From Globicatella sulfidifaciens DSM 15739 (GTDB lineage Bacteria > Bacillota > Bacilli > Lactobacillales > Aerococcaceae): a stretch of DNA of 64,000 bases. Within the stretch, counting starts at the first letter, position 1; each line of letters opens with the position of its first letter. The stretch lies in contig NZ_FUWO01000006.1 in the NCBI RefSeq assembly GCF_900167405.1, positions 1-64,000 of the forward strand, in the 5' to 3' direction. The notes under the pieces were generated by a model. The model did not search any database. It saw only the letters and a program-made list of their open reading frames with translations, and was not told the DNA's origin. Below, one piece after another: positions 27,648-36,705 of this stretch. The position numbers and the translations under genes were made by a program.

Positions 27648-29123
27648 ATGAAAACATACCAAAAATTTATTTTAGGTGGATTAGGTAGTTTAGGAGCACT
27701 TGGATTAGCTGCTTGGACTTATAAAAAAGTCGATTTAGCACAGCGACTACCATTAGGTACTTATCGGATTCAACCGACTATGAGAGATTTAATTAACATT
27801 CAAAATAGTCGTCAAAAACTACAGTGGCAGACTGATAATGGCACGTTTAGAGGATGGGAAGACGAAACGGTTCTGCGCGTTCAAGGAATTCGTTATGCCA
27901 TTTCAGAACGTTACGGCGTTCCTGAAAAGTATACCTATCCTGAAGGGGTCTTCGATATGATGACACCCGCTCCTTTAAGTGTACAAAATCGCTCGGGATT
28001 TGAGGAGTTCTATGGTGGAGTCCAATATGATGCGATTCCTCAAGATGAATTTGGACAGTATTTATCCATTACATTGCCAAAAGACATTCAACCAAATGAG
28101 AAACTTCCAGTGTTAGTATGGATTCATGGTGGTGGTTATGGAAATGGGGGTATCGATATAAAATCTTATGACCCGCAATTACTAGTATCGGAACATCGCA
28201 TAATTGTGGTGAGTATTAGTTATCGTCTGGGCGTATTAGGTTATTTAAGAGACCGTGACGGACATTTCGCTAATTTAGGGTTATTAGACCAAATAGAAGC
28301 TTTAAAATGGATTCATCGTAATATAGGCTATTTTGGTGGCGATAACCAACAAGTGACGCTTTACGGCGAATCAGCTGGTGCCAATGCAGTCCAATATTTA
28401 ATGATTGCACAAGGTACAGAAGAACTGTTCCAAAAAGTAATCATTGCCAGTTCACCTTTTGCGACGATGGATGACCGTGATGAATTAAATCGTCAAATGT
28501 TAACGGCTTATAACCAATTACCTATCGACGCGACGCTTGAAGAAATACTAGCGAAACAAGATCAAATTATAGCCAATATAGACGAAGAGGGTTATGCCAA
28601 AAATATGTTCTTTGCACCACATTATGGCGTGTATCCATTACCAACGAAGGAAGAGGCTGAAGCAGCTTGGACAGAAGCTACGCAACGCTTAGATGTCTTA
28701 ATTGGAGCCACGACGCGTGAAGCAGCGGCTTTTATTGGCGAAGATAGTTATTTAAAAATAGCAGGCAGTTTACCTGGCATTAAACGCTTGATCGAACAGA
28801 AATTAAAAACATTGTCACATGATATTTTTATAAACGGTGCGGAATCTTTTGCGCAACGTTATGCCAATTCGCAAAGAGCGATGTATTATTATTTAATGCA
28901 TTGGGGAGAAGGGCACCTCTTAGGTGCTAGCCATACGATTGATTTGAGTTTAGCTTTTGGCAATAACCACTCGCAATCGCCAATTCTTTTAGGGATGACC
29001 AAAGAAGATGTTGATTATTATGGACGTCAATTTCGTGCGGTATTAGCTGGTTTTATTAAAACTGGTGCAATAGATGTTGATGAAATCCCGGAAGTAATGA
29101 CGATTGAACATTTAGGTAAATAA
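27648..29123 (+). CDS. Type-B carboxylesterase with N-terminal membrane anchor
   Basis: The roughly 491-residue alpha/beta hydrolase is of the carboxylesterase/para-nitrobenzyl esterase family. The oxyanion motif is HGGGYGNGG, the nucleophile is S242 in GESAGA and the histidine is in GASHTIDLSLAFGN. Residues 1-25 form a hydrophobic helix without a clear cleavage site, so the enzyme is probably tethered outside the membrane. This anchor is unusual for the family. The start is ATG 27648 behind GAGGGAGA; an upstream TTG at 27612 has no good ribosome site. The substrate is unknown. Confidence 0.86.
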   Translation: MKTYQKFILGGLGSLGALGLAAWTYKKVDLAQRLPLGTYRIQPTMRDLINIQNSRQKLQWQTDNGTFRGWEDETVLRVQGIRYAISERYGVPEKYTYPEGVFDMMTPAPLSVQNRSGFEEFYGGVQYDAIPQDEFGQYLSITLPKDIQPNEKLPVLVWIHGGGYGNGGIDIKSYDPQLLVSEHRIIVVSISYRLGVLGYLRDRDGHFANLGLLDQIEALKWIHRNIGYFGGDNQQVTLYGESAGANAVQYLMIAQGTEELFQKVIIASSPFATMDDRDELNRQMLTAYNQLPIDATLEEILAKQDQIIANIDEEGYAKNMFFAPHYGVYPLPTKEEAEAAWTEATQRLDVLIGATTREAAAFIGEDSYLKIAGSLPGIKRLIEQKLKTLSHDIFINGAESFAQRYANSQRAMYYYLMHWGEGHLLGASHTIDLSLAFGNNHSQSPILLGMTKEDVDYYGRQFRAVLAGFIKTGAIDVDEIPEVMTIEHLGK

Positions 29124-29144
29124 TTAATGCGTTCCAGTGCGTAA

Positions 29145-29225
29145 CAAAAAACCTAGCAGTGAAGGATAATCCGGACCTGACTTCAATGAGAAGTTTAGCC
29201 TTGACTATCAGTTGTCTGCTAGGTT
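29145..29225. terminator. Bidirectional terminator between the esterase gene and thiE
   Basis: AACCTAGCAG (about 29147-29156) pairs with CTGCTAGGTT (29216-29225). On the minus strand it is followed by TTTTTTG, matching the end of the thi operon. Confidence 0.75.
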
Positions 29226-29333
29226 AAATTTGTTGGCATTTTATTCGGGAACAATGAATGGCAAATAAAAGCTGTGTGGAAAGTATTCACTGGTTATAAA
29301 AATGCCAAAGGTTTATAAAAGTAATACGTATAA

Positions 29334-30029
29334 TTAAATAGTTTGAGAGTGGCTTAATTGTTGAATGGCCAACTCAATATCGTCGGATGCGCTTATTTCA
29401 GAAATAACGCAAATCGCATCAGGATTCATTTGTTGAACTTGTGCAACATTGTCTAAGTGAATGCCACCAATCGCAAAGACCGGAAAATCAGGATTAACGG
29501 CTTGTAATTGACTGAATAATTCAGGTCCTATAGCCGGGCGGACATTTACTTTTGATTGAGTGGTAAAAATTGGGCCACAGCCAACATAATCTGCACCATC
29601 TTCAATCGCTTGTTGCACTTGTTCAACAGTGTGAGCAGACACGCCTAATAGCATATTATCACCAATTAAATCGCGTACTTTTTGTGCTTGTGGATCTGTT
29701 TGACCGATATGTAAGCCATCAGCTTGAAGTTGAATGGCCATTTCAACATCATCATTAATGAAAAAAATGACATTGTATTGTTGGCAGATGGCTTGTGCTT
29801 TTTGTGCTAGGTCCAATCGCTCCGTATCCGTGAGAATGGACCCATCTTTATCACGAAATTGAAAATAACGAATGCCATGTTGGCAAGCTTCTGTTAGTAC
29901 GGCTAGGAAATTTTCAATTTGTGCGGCTTTTTCTAATTGCGGAAATTGTTGCGTACCCAAAATAAAATAAATAGGGAAAGCGTCTTGTTGTGGCGCTTTT
30001 TTTAATGTACTCCATTGACATCTATTCAT
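29334..30029 (-). CDS. thiE: Thiamine-phosphate synthase
   Basis: This 231-residue TIM barrel joins HMP-pyrophosphate and HET-phosphate into thiamine monophosphate. Signatures are FRDKDGS, FINDDVEMA, ADGLHIGQTD, GCGPIFTT and FAIGGIH. The N-terminal 15 residues or so are slightly longer than usual. The start is ATG 30029, which overlaps the end of thiD by 8 bases, indicating translational coupling. It is the last gene of thiZ-thiX-thiY-thiM-thiD-thiE under TPP riboswitch control. Confidence 0.95.
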   Translation of the reverse strand: MNRCQWSTLKKAPQQDAFPIYFILGTQQFPQLEKAAQIENFLAVLTEACQHGIRYFQFRDKDGSILTDTERLDLAQKAQAICQQYNVIFFINDDVEMAIQLQADGLHIGQTDPQAQKVRDLIGDNMLLGVSAHTVEQVQQAIEDGADYVGCGPIFTTQSKVNVRPAIGPELFSQLQAVNPDFPVFAIGGIHLDNVAQVQQMNPDAICVISEISASDDIELAIQQLSHSQTI

Positions 30030-30873
30030 GAATCGTGACCTCTTTCAATGCGGCTTGTGGATCTTTTGCATAAGCCCAATGGTTGGTTGGACCATGGCCG
30101 TGTCCGATACCGAGCGTGTGACTAATGGCAGCATGAATATAGGCTTTTGCATGATAGACTGCTTCTTCAACCGATAATCCTTTTGCTAAAAATGCCGTAA
30201 TAGCCGCTGAGAACGTACAGCCAGTACCATGGGTATGTGGTGTCTCAATACGCGGACTGGTTAAAGTAAAGGCCTTGCCTTGTTGATTGAGGAAATAATC
30301 TTCAGCTAAATTATCTGTTGAATAACGATGACCGCCTTTTATGACCACCGCTTCGACACCGAAGGTTAATAATTTTTCAGCTGCTTGTTGGCGTTCGTAA
30401 TCATTAGTAATCGCGATGCCCGATAAAACTTCCGCCTCTGGAATATTAGGTGTAATCACTTTTCCTAATGGTAATAACTGTGTGCGTAAAGTATCTTGAG
30501 CATCTTCTAATAATAATGAAGCACCACCTTTCGCAATCATCACCGGATCAATCACTAAACGACTTTGCAGATTATTTTGTTTAATAGCTTCAGCTACTGT
30601 TTGAATCACTTGACTATCATGTAACATTCCAGTTTTGACGGCTTGAATTTGGAAGTCATTCGCGACATGATTAATTTGCCCACTAATAATTTCTAAATCC
30701 ATTGGTTGAATGCCGTGAACCCCTAAAGTATTTTGCACCGTTACGGCCGTTAAAGCAGAAGTACCAAAGGTTTCTAAAGACATAAAAGTTTTTAAATCCG
30801 CTTGAATTCCAGCGCCACCGCCACTGTCTGAACCGGCAATGGTCATGACCACTGGATAATGTGTATTAGTCAT
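30022..30873 (-). CDS. thiD: Hydroxymethylpyrimidine/phosphomethylpyrimidine kinase
   Basis: This 283-residue ribokinase-fold enzyme phosphorylates HMP twice to HMP-pyrophosphate. Signatures are AGSDSGGGAGIQADLKT at the N-terminus, VKTGML, DPVMIAKGG and the anion hole HGTGCTFSAAI. It overlaps thiM upstream and thiE downstream by 8 bases each, so the three are tightly coupled. With no thiC here, HMP probably comes from salvage through ThiXYZ and TenA. Confidence 0.95.
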   Translation of the reverse strand: MTNTHYPVVMTIAGSDSGGGAGIQADLKTFMSLETFGTSALTAVTVQNTLGVHGIQPMDLEIISGQINHVANDFQIQAVKTGMLHDSQVIQTVAEAIKQNNLQSRLVIDPVMIAKGGASLLLEDAQDTLRTQLLPLGKVITPNIPEAEVLSGIAITNDYERQQAAEKLLTFGVEAVVIKGGHRYSTDNLAEDYFLNQQGKAFTLTSPRIETPHTHGTGCTFSAAITAFLAKGLSVEEAVYHAKAYIHAAISHTLGIGHGHGPTNHWAYAKDPQAALKEVTIHE

Positions 30874-31717
30874 TGCTTGACATCCTTTCTTGTGTAATTG
30901 TTAAGTTTGTTAATTCTTTATCAGATGTTTTTTTATTATTTGCTTTGACTGAGTGTTCATATAATTGGTTTAATAAATGAATTGGTAAATCACCAGGTCC
31001 GGTAGTCAATTGAACTGCCCGGCCTCCACACCAAGCATAAAATCCGGTCGCTAAAGTGGCAGCCGTTAAATAGTCAGCTGGCGTAGGCGCTTGACTGATA
31101 AAAGCAGCGACGATGGTCGTCGCGACACAGCCGGTGCCGGTCACATAACCGAGTAAAGCGTCGCCATATTGATGGGCATAGACAGCAGTTTGATTAGCGA
31201 TATAATCAGTTTTGCCAGTGGCCACCACCACTGTTTGATAAAGGTTGGCTACTTTTAGTAAATGATCGGTCATTTCACCTTCAGGATGACCACCATCCAC
31301 ACCTTTACCATTACTTTTCGCTCCAGCTAAGGCAGCAATTTCGGAATAATTACCGCAAACAGCCGCGATCTCGTATTCGCTTAGTAAATGTTCAATATAA
31401 GCAAGACGATTGGAAAGTGCCGCTACTCCGACCGGATCGATGATGACCGGAATTTGTTTGTCAATGGCCGCTTTTATGGAAAGCTCAATCGCCTCCATTT
31501 TATCTTGATTAAATGGGGAACCGATATTAATGACAATCGCTTGAGATTGTGCCGATACTAAAGGACTAGCATCCGGTTCATCGGTCATAATCGGTGAAGC
31601 ACCAATGGCTAATAGGGCATTGGCCTGGAAATTGGTGGTCACTTTATTAGTTAAACAATTGATTAAAGGGTTTTGTTCGACGATTTGATTGAGATAAAAC
31701 GTCATTTGCTCATGCAT
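30866..31717 (-). CDS. thiM: Hydroxyethylthiazole kinase
   Basis: The 283-residue enzyme phosphorylates the salvaged thiazole alcohol (HET) for use by ThiE. Signatures are NCLTNKVTTNFQANALLAIG, IIDPVGVAA and GTGCVATTIVAAF. The start is ATG 31717, with only a weak ribosome site (GGAT). It is preceded by a 92-bp gap carrying a hairpin of the dispersed family. Its presence with thiW, and without thiG or thiO, points to thiazole salvage. Confidence 0.95.
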   Translation of the reverse strand: MHEQMTFYLNQIVEQNPLINCLTNKVTTNFQANALLAIGASPIMTDEPDASPLVSAQSQAIVINIGSPFNQDKMEAIELSIKAAIDKQIPVIIDPVGVAALSNRLAYIEHLLSEYEIAAVCGNYSEIAALAGAKSNGKGVDGGHPEGEMTDHLLKVANLYQTVVVATGKTDYIANQTAVYAHQYGDALLGYVTGTGCVATTIVAAFISQAPTPADYLTAATLATGFYAWCGGRAVQLTTGPGDLPIHLLNQLYEHSVKANNKKTSDKELTNLTITQERMSSND

Positions 31718-31747
31718 AACTTATCCAACTTTCTATTATAAAAGATA

Positions 31748-31800
31748 GGAGGGGTAGCTAATTTGAAAACCACTGATTTTCTATTTGCTACTGACCCTCC
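31748..31800. repeat. Dispersed hairpin repeat, copy I, between thiY and thiM
   Basis: GGAGGGGTAGC...GAAAA pairs with TTTTC...GCTAC..CCCTCC. It has the same layout and inner GAAAA/TTTTC arms as the copies at 36648 and 43188, but is diverged. Within the thi operon it could cause partial termination or stabilise mRNA ends. Confidence 0.6.
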
Positions 31801-31809
31801 ACTCATTGA

Positions 31810-32796
31810 TTATTTACTTAAATCTTCTATTAACTCTTCAGCAGTTAATTCTTTGGCAATTGAACCTTTATCAGCTAAGAACTTAGCAAAGGCTACATAG
31901 TCATCAACAACTAGGTTACCAAAGTCACCTTTACTTACCATGTAATCTTGTAATAAATCCCAAGATTGAATTTCAATTTCTTTGTCTAATACATAGGCAT
32001 TATCTTCATTTTCAAAAATTGTTTCAATCGCTGCTTCAGGATCTGCTAACGCTTTATCAAAACCTTTTTTCAATGCACGCATAAATGCTTGTAGTTCTGG
32101 TTTTTTGGCTTCGATGGTGTCATTTCCCGCAACGAAGATTAATTCATCAGAATCTGGTACTCCATACTCCGTGAAGTCAAAGTAATCCACGTCATATCCT
32201 TCTTTTTGTAACATTAACAATTCGTGGTTAGTGTAAGCTCCAATTAAAGCATCGACTTTATCGGTTGCTAAAGCAGGGATTAAGTCCCATCCTACGTTCA
32301 CCATTTCCGCTTTGTCATAACTTGCACCGTCATGTTCCATCATGGCTTCAATAATATTTTCAGAAATAGTAGTTGCTGAGTAACCTACTTTTTTACCTTC
32401 TAAATCTTTTGGTGTCGTAATACCAGACTCTTTTTTGTACATCACAGCATCTAAACGTTGTTGTACTAATGAACCGATGGCTTTAGCAGGAATACCTTCA
32501 GCTACCGCTTGCATTAATACCGCTGGATAACTTACCGCAATATCAGTTTGTCCCGCACCCGCTAATTTAATTGGATCATCTGCTTCAGCAGGCATATTAA
32601 TTGTTAAGTTTAATCCTTCTTCTTCAAAATAACCTTCTTTAATCGCCACATAGATTGGCACATGGTTCGCATTTGGATACCAGTCTAACATGAGTGATAA
32701 ATCCATCATTTCTTCTGCTTGCACTGATTGCGGCATCCATGGTAACACCGTTAAGGCCATTAATAAACTTAAAACACTAACAACTAATTTTTTCAT
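31810..32796 (-). CDS. thiY: ABC transporter substrate-binding protein for thiamine pyrimidine precursor (ThiY-like)
   Basis: This 328-residue NMT1/THI5-like binding protein has LDWYPNANHVPIYVAIKEGYF after the signal peptide, the usual start of ThiY-type proteins that bind formylaminopyrimidine or HMP-like compounds. The signal peptide (1 to about 27) ends VQA-EE and has no lipobox cysteine, which is odd for a Gram-positive binding protein and leaves it without an obvious membrane anchor. It is encoded 2 bp after thiX in a riboswitch-controlled operon. Substrate assignment rests on family and context. Confidence 0.85.
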   Translation of the reverse strand: MKKLVVSVLSLLMALTVLPWMPQSVQAEEMMDLSLMLDWYPNANHVPIYVAIKEGYFEEEGLNLTINMPAEADDPIKLAGAGQTDIAVSYPAVLMQAVAEGIPAKAIGSLVQQRLDAVMYKKESGITTPKDLEGKKVGYSATTISENIIEAMMEHDGASYDKAEMVNVGWDLIPALATDKVDALIGAYTNHELLMLQKEGYDVDYFDFTEYGVPDSDELIFVAGNDTIEAKKPELQAFMRALKKGFDKALADPEAAIETIFENEDNAYVLDKEIEIQSWDLLQDYMVSKGDFGNLVVDDYVAFAKFLADKGSIAKELTAEELIEDLSK

Positions 32797-32798
32797 TT

Positions 32799-33572
32799 TT
32801 ATTTCCTCTTTTCTGTATTTAAATATTTTAATGAACGATTTTCTAATAATCCGACGAGATTAAATAATAGAATACCGATTAAGGATAGCACCAAAATACC
32901 GGCAAACACGCCTTCGGATTTAATACTACTGGACATCCGACGAATATAATAACCTAAACCTTCCGAGCCACCAAGCCATTCACCAATGACTGCCCCGATT
33001 AAAGAATAGACAACTGACATTTTTAAACCAGAGTAGATAGACGGTAGGGCGAATTTCCATTGTAATTGGCTAAACATTTGCCATTTTGACGCACCCATCA
33101 CTCTGAATAATTCGAGATACTCTTCATCCGTTCGTTTTAAGCCATCGAAGACACTCACTACGACGGGGAAAAAGGTAATCAAAAAGATAATCGCCACCTT
33201 GGTCCATAAGCTATAGCCAAACCATAACACAAAGATTGGGGACAAGGCGATAGTCGGAATTGTTTGCGAAATTAGGACAAAAGGATAAAATGCCCGCTCG
33301 ATAAAATCAGAATAATATAATAGAATTCCAATCAATAAACCCAGTCCGATTGAAATGGCCACGCCAACGATGACTTCTAATAAAGTCGCTTGAGTGTGTG
33401 TCCATAGTTGCGGCGCTTGGGTAAAGAGGGTCTTAATAACATCACTTGGTCTCGGAATAATAAACTTTGGTACCCATTCACGCGCCACGGCCCATTCAAT
33501 AATGACTAATAACACAGCTGAAACAGATAAGAAAGGCCAGTAACGTTGAATTAACTGTCGTAGTTTATTCAT
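32799..33572 (-). CDS. thiX: ABC transporter permease for thiamine precursor (ThiX-like)
   Basis: The roughly 257-residue BPD-type permease has about six membrane helices and the EAA-like loop 'FRVMGASKWQMFSQLQWKFALPSI'-type segment. It pairs with ThiY and ThiZ for uptake of a pyrimidine precursor. The reading frame is open upstream, but the start is placed at ATG 33572 (MNKLRQ), which overlaps the end of thiZ by 8 bases and has a GGAGG site inside thiZ. Confidence 0.88.
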   Translation of the reverse strand: MNKLRQLIQRYWPFLSVSAVLLVIIEWAVAREWVPKFIIPRPSDVIKTLFTQAPQLWTHTQATLLEVIVGVAISIGLGLLIGILLYYSDFIERAFYPFVLISQTIPTIALSPIFVLWFGYSLWTKVAIIFLITFFPVVVSVFDGLKRTDEEYLELFRVMGASKWQMFSQLQWKFALPSIYSGLKMSVVYSLIGAVIGEWLGGSEGLGYYIRRMSSSIKSEGVFAGILVLSLIGILLFNLVGLLENRSLKYLNTEKRK

Positions 33573-34308
33573 GGATGGCCACCTCCAAAGCTTGTTTATA
33601 CTCAATAAATTGAGCATGATAACGGATGTCTTTCGGTCGTGGACGTGGCAGATCAATGTGCCACTCTTTGATTTGAGTATCGTTGCCATTATGCCAGTTT
33701 TGTAATAAAAAGACCCGATTACTTAAAAGCACTGCTTCATCAATATTATGCGTAATAAAAACAATTGTTTTATTTAATTCTTGCCACAGTGATAGTAACC
33801 ATTGTTGCATTTCATATTGTGTAAAACTGTCTAATGCTCCAAAAGGTTCATCGAGCAGTAAAACTGGCTTATTGGCCAGAATCGTCCGTACGAAAGCGGC
33901 GCGCTGACGCATTCCACCCGAGAGATCTTTTGGTAGGGAATAGGCATAATCTTTTAAACCCGCCTTATCTAGCCACTCTAACGCTTTTTCTTTTGAAACT
34001 GGATGCTGCTTATCAAGTTTGCCACTTAATCTAACATTTTCCAAAATTGTCGCCCAAGGAAGTAGTAAATCTTTTTGTGGCATATAACCGACATCACCTA
34101 ATTGAATCGGTCGTCCAGCAAAGAGAATCTGGCCCGCATCTGGTTGAAATTGCGTGGTCAGTAATTTAAATAGCGTACTCTTACCACTGCCGCTTTTACC
34201 GATTAATGAAATAAACTCACCTTTAGGAAAATTGAGGTTGACATTTTGTAACGTCTTCTCGCCTTTAAAGTCAGGATAGGTAAATGAGACGTTTGTTATT
34301 TCAATCAT
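33565..34308 (-). CDS. thiZ: ABC transporter ATP-binding protein for thiamine precursor (ThiZ-like)
   Basis: The roughly 247-residue ATPase has Walker A GKSGSGKSTL, Q-loop MPQKDLLLPWAT, signature LSGGMRQR, Walker B LLLDEPFGALD and H-loop ITHNIDEA. It resembles the nitrate/sulfonate/taurine-type ATPase subfamily used by ThiXYZ. The start is ATG 34308 (MIEITNVSF) behind AAAGGAG. The open frame further upstream covers the riboswitch terminator and is not coding. It is the first gene of the operon. Confidence 0.9.
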   Translation of the reverse strand: MIEITNVSFTYPDFKGEKTLQNVNLNFPKGEFISLIGKSGSGKSTLFKLLTTQFQPDAGQILFAGRPIQLGDVGYMPQKDLLLPWATILENVRLSGKLDKQHPVSKEKALEWLDKAGLKDYAYSLPKDLSGGMRQRAAFVRTILANKPVLLLDEPFGALDSFTQYEMQQWLLSLWQELNKTIVFITHNIDEAVLLSNRVFLLQNWHNGNDTQIKEWHIDLPRPRPKDIRYHAQFIEYKQALEVAIHE

Positions 34309-34335
34309 CTGAAACTCCTTTCTATCCATTTGCCC

Positions 34336-34367
34336 AAAAAAAAGACCCGTTTCTAGGAAACCGGCCC
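34336..34367 (-). terminator. Expression-platform terminator of the thiZ riboswitch
   Basis: On the minus strand GGTTTC-CTA-GAAACGGGTC forms a GC-rich stem directly followed by eight T residues. It lies between the TPP aptamer and thiZ, so it probably ends transcription when TPP is bound. Confidence 0.85.
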
Positions 34368-34430
34368 GAAGCATACTGAGTCTTGACTGATCAAACTGAT
34401 CAAAATGTGTACAGTAAAACAAAATTGTAA

Positions 34431-34518
34431 ACATCCCTACGGTAGTACTAACTACATCAGGTCAAGGGTCAAGGAACATTTCAGAAACCTACTCTCAGCG
34501 CATTGGCTCCCCTAGTTT
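34431..34518 (-). promoter_or_regulatory. TPP riboswitch (THI element) of the thi operon
   Basis: On the minus strand the conserved pieces are all visible in order: GGGGAGCC, GCTGAGAGT, GACCCTTGACCTGAT and CTACCGTAGGGA. It controls thiZXY-thiM-thiD-thiE by transcription termination. Confidence 0.96.
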
Positions 34519-34817
34519 AAAATAAATGGATTCAATTGTTAAAAGAGACCCTTTGATTTCACAAAGAAACTCTAACTGATTATTAGAATAAATCAAGTGA
34601 TAGTTAATGTCAAGCAGATAAGTTGAACAATAGATTGAATTCATGACTTATAAAAAAGTAATATAAGTAAGGTCATGATTACTAGTGGTACTAAAAAGTG
34701 AACGATGCTGTTTACAATGAACCAAATTAAGAAGGTTCATGACGATGCCTATTGACCAGACAGGCGATGGAAATAGAATATCGATTATGTTCATCTTTGA
34801 TCAATGACATGGTTGTA

Positions 34818-34873
34818 AGGGAGTAGGCCAACAGTAGAAAAATGAATGATTTTCGCTACGTCTGCCTATTCCT
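34818..34873. repeat. Dispersed hairpin repeat, copy B, with a decayed copy C to about 34937
   Basis: AGGGAGTAGGC (34818-34828) pairs with GCCTATTCCT (34864-34873), with inner GAAAAAT/ATTTTC-like arms. A second, incomplete copy with 'TCTTCATCTGCCTACCC' lies at about 34900-34935. Confidence 0.7.
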
Positions 34874-34937
34874 GCACAGTTGTAACTAGACCAGAAGCAG
34901 AAAACCAAGTGATATTCTCTTCATCTGCCTACCCTAT

Positions 34938-35100
34938 CATCGTCTGTGCTTTTAATTGCCGCACAATTTCTTGACTGAAATTTGCTAGTTTATCTCCAGT
35001 CTATTTAAGACGCAGTTTGAGACCTCTCACACCCTGCGCTTTTAATTACCGCGCAATCACTGCACTAAATTATTAAGATTACGCCCAGGTCTTATTTATT
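34938..35100. repeat. Diverged direct duplication and half-copy of a TTTGAGACC repeat
   Basis: CTGTGCTTTTAATTGCCGCA (about 34945) recurs as CTGCGCTTTTAATTACCGCG (about 35034), about 90 bp apart. Between them, TTTGAGACCTCTCACACCCTGCGC (35016-35039) resembles one arm of the palindrome at 37085-37150. No gene is seen here. Confidence 0.45.
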
Positions 35101-35150
35101 AAAAAAGCTCCCTCTTTACAATCCAAGATTAATTTGCTAGTCTAATAGTG

Positions 35151-35232
35151 ACACTAGGGGAGCATGAAAATGCTGAGAGAGAAATTGACCCTTTGAACCT
35201 GATTCAGTTAATACTGACGTAGGGAAGTGTGC
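35151..35232 (+). promoter_or_regulatory. TPP riboswitch upstream of tenA
   Basis: The conserved pieces are ACTAGGGGAGC, GCTGAGAGA, GACCCTTTGAACCTGAT and GACGTAGGGAAG, in order on the plus strand. It controls tenA-thiW. Confidence 0.96.
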
Positions 35233-35282
35233 TTAATTTAATCAGCCAGTTTGATTTTGTTGGACTGCACCCGATTTAATGC

Positions 35283-35316
35283 GCACACTTTATCTTTAAA
35301 GGTGGGTATTTTTTTG
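35283..35316 (+). terminator. Expression-platform terminator of the tenA riboswitch
   Basis: CACACTTTA pairs imperfectly with TAAAGGTG, followed by GGTATTTTTTTG. It sits between the aptamer and the tenA ribosome site. Confidence 0.7.
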
Positions 35317-35344
35317 TTCCTAAAATATAAGGAGGAATAGCGTC

Positions 35345-36022
35345 ATGACAAAATTTACTGAACGTGTGTTTCCAAAAGTTGAAGCGATTTGGGCATCGTA
35401 TTTAGAACATCCATTTGTAAAAGGATTAGGAGAAGGTACGCTGGCTAAAGAGAAATTCCAACGTTGGTTAACACAAGATTATGTTTATTTAGTGGAGTAT
35501 TCAAAATTAATGGCTTTAGGCGTAGCGAAGTCGACCGATTTATCGATGATGCGCAGTTTTTCAAAAGCATTATTTGGAACCTTAGAGATGGAGATGGAAT
35601 TACATCGTCAATTTTCAGCTCAATTTGGGATTAGTGAAGCAGAATTATTACAAACGAAAATGTGGCCAACCAATACAGCCTATACTTCTTATATGTTAAA
35701 TCATGCCCAAGCGGGTGGCGCAGAATATGCGGTAACAGCCTTATTAACTTGTGCTTGGTCATACGCTTATGTCGGCGAAGCATTAGCGAAGCAAAGTCCT
35801 GAAAATAATCCTTACCAGCAATGGATTGATATGTATGCGGGCGAAGAATTCCAAACTTTAGCTACTGATATGAAAAATTTAATGGACGAGATGGCTAAAG
35901 ATTTACCAGAAGCAACCTTAAAACGTCTAGAAGAAATCATTATTAAAACGTCTTACTATGAATATCAATTCTGGACTATGTGCTATGACGGTGAAGATTG
36001 GGAAACCCGATACGAAAAATAA
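35345..36022 (+). CDS. tenA: Thiaminase II (aminopyrimidine aminohydrolase) TenA
   Basis: This 225-residue all-helical enzyme hydrolyses aminopyrimidine breakdown products of thiamine to HMP for re-use. The active-site region SYAYVGEAL, the cysteine in LTCAWSY near residue 137 and the C-terminal YEYQFWTMCYDGEDW match TenA. The start is ATG 35345 behind AAGGAGG, immediately after a TPP riboswitch. It feeds ThiD with HMP, complementing ThiXYZ uptake. Confidence 0.95.
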   Translation: MTKFTERVFPKVEAIWASYLEHPFVKGLGEGTLAKEKFQRWLTQDYVYLVEYSKLMALGVAKSTDLSMMRSFSKALFGTLEMEMELHRQFSAQFGISEAELLQTKMWPTNTAYTSYMLNHAQAGGAEYAVTALLTCAWSYAYVGEALAKQSPENNPYQQWIDMYAGEEFQTLATDMKNLMDEMAKDLPEATLKRLEEIIIKTSYYEYQFWTMCYDGEDWETRYEK

Positions 36023-36047
36023 AATTAATAATTAATGATGAGAGGGA

Positions 36048-36602
36048 ATGGTTAAAATAAATACACATAAACAAACTCAAAAACTAATGATTTTATCACT
36101 GATGATTGCCTTAGACGTGGTGTTATCACCAATTTTAAGAATTGAAGGGATGGCACCAATGTCGAGTGTCATTAATATTATTGCGGCCAGTTTTATGAGT
36201 CCTTTATATACCTTTTTAATGGCTTTAATCTGTGGTATTATTCGCATGTTAATGATGGGCATTCCACCATTAGCCTTAACAGGTGCTGTTTTTGGAGCAT
36301 TATTTGCGGGATTAGGTTATTGGAAGACACGTAACTTCTGGGCAGCAGCGCTAGGTGAATTTATTGGAACGGGTGTCGTAGGGTCATTATTAAGCTACCC
36401 CGTCATGGTTTGGTTTACCGGAGTCAAAACGGATTTACACTGGCTGATTTATACACCACGTTTTATGGGTGCTTGTGTAATGGGAGCGATAGCGGCTTTT
36501 GTCTTGTACGAAAGACTTAACAAATTATCAGCTTTTCATCGTATGCAACAATTGTTCTTAACAGATGATGAGCGTGTTTTAAGCAGTCAAAATGGTCGCT
36601 AA
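36048..36602 (+). CDS. thiW: ThiW-type ECF transporter substrate-specificity subunit (thiazole uptake)
   Basis: The 184-residue membrane protein has about five helices. The N-terminal LSPILRIEGMAPMSSVINII and GIPPLALTGAVFGALFAGL segments are characteristic of ThiW, the S component thought to bind the thiazole moiety of thiamine and to use the shared EcfAAT energising module. The EcfAAT genes are not in this window. It lies 25 bp after tenA under the same riboswitch. The ribosome site is close to the ATG (GAGGGA-ATG). Confidence 0.88.
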   Translation: MVKINTHKQTQKLMILSLMIALDVVLSPILRIEGMAPMSSVINIIAASFMSPLYTFLMALICGIIRMLMMGIPPLALTGAVFGALFAGLGYWKTRNFWAAALGEFIGTGVVGSLLSYPVMVWFTGVKTDLHWLIYTPRFMGACVMGAIAAFVLYERLNKLSAFHRMQQLFLTDDERVLSSQNGR

Positions 36603-36647
36603 TTTGTCCAGTAGGAACCAATCTTATATAACATTATATTAATTTGC

Positions 36648-36705
36648 GAGAGTAGGCAAATAGTGAAAATAATCTGATTTTTACTATTGATGCCTGCTCT
36701 TTTTT
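36648..36705 (+). terminator. Dispersed hairpin repeat, copy D, terminator of tenA-thiW
   Basis: GAGAGTAGGCA (36648-36658) pairs with TGCCTGCTCT (36691-36700), with inner GAAAAT/ATTTTTAC arms. TTTTTTG follows. Confidence 0.8.
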
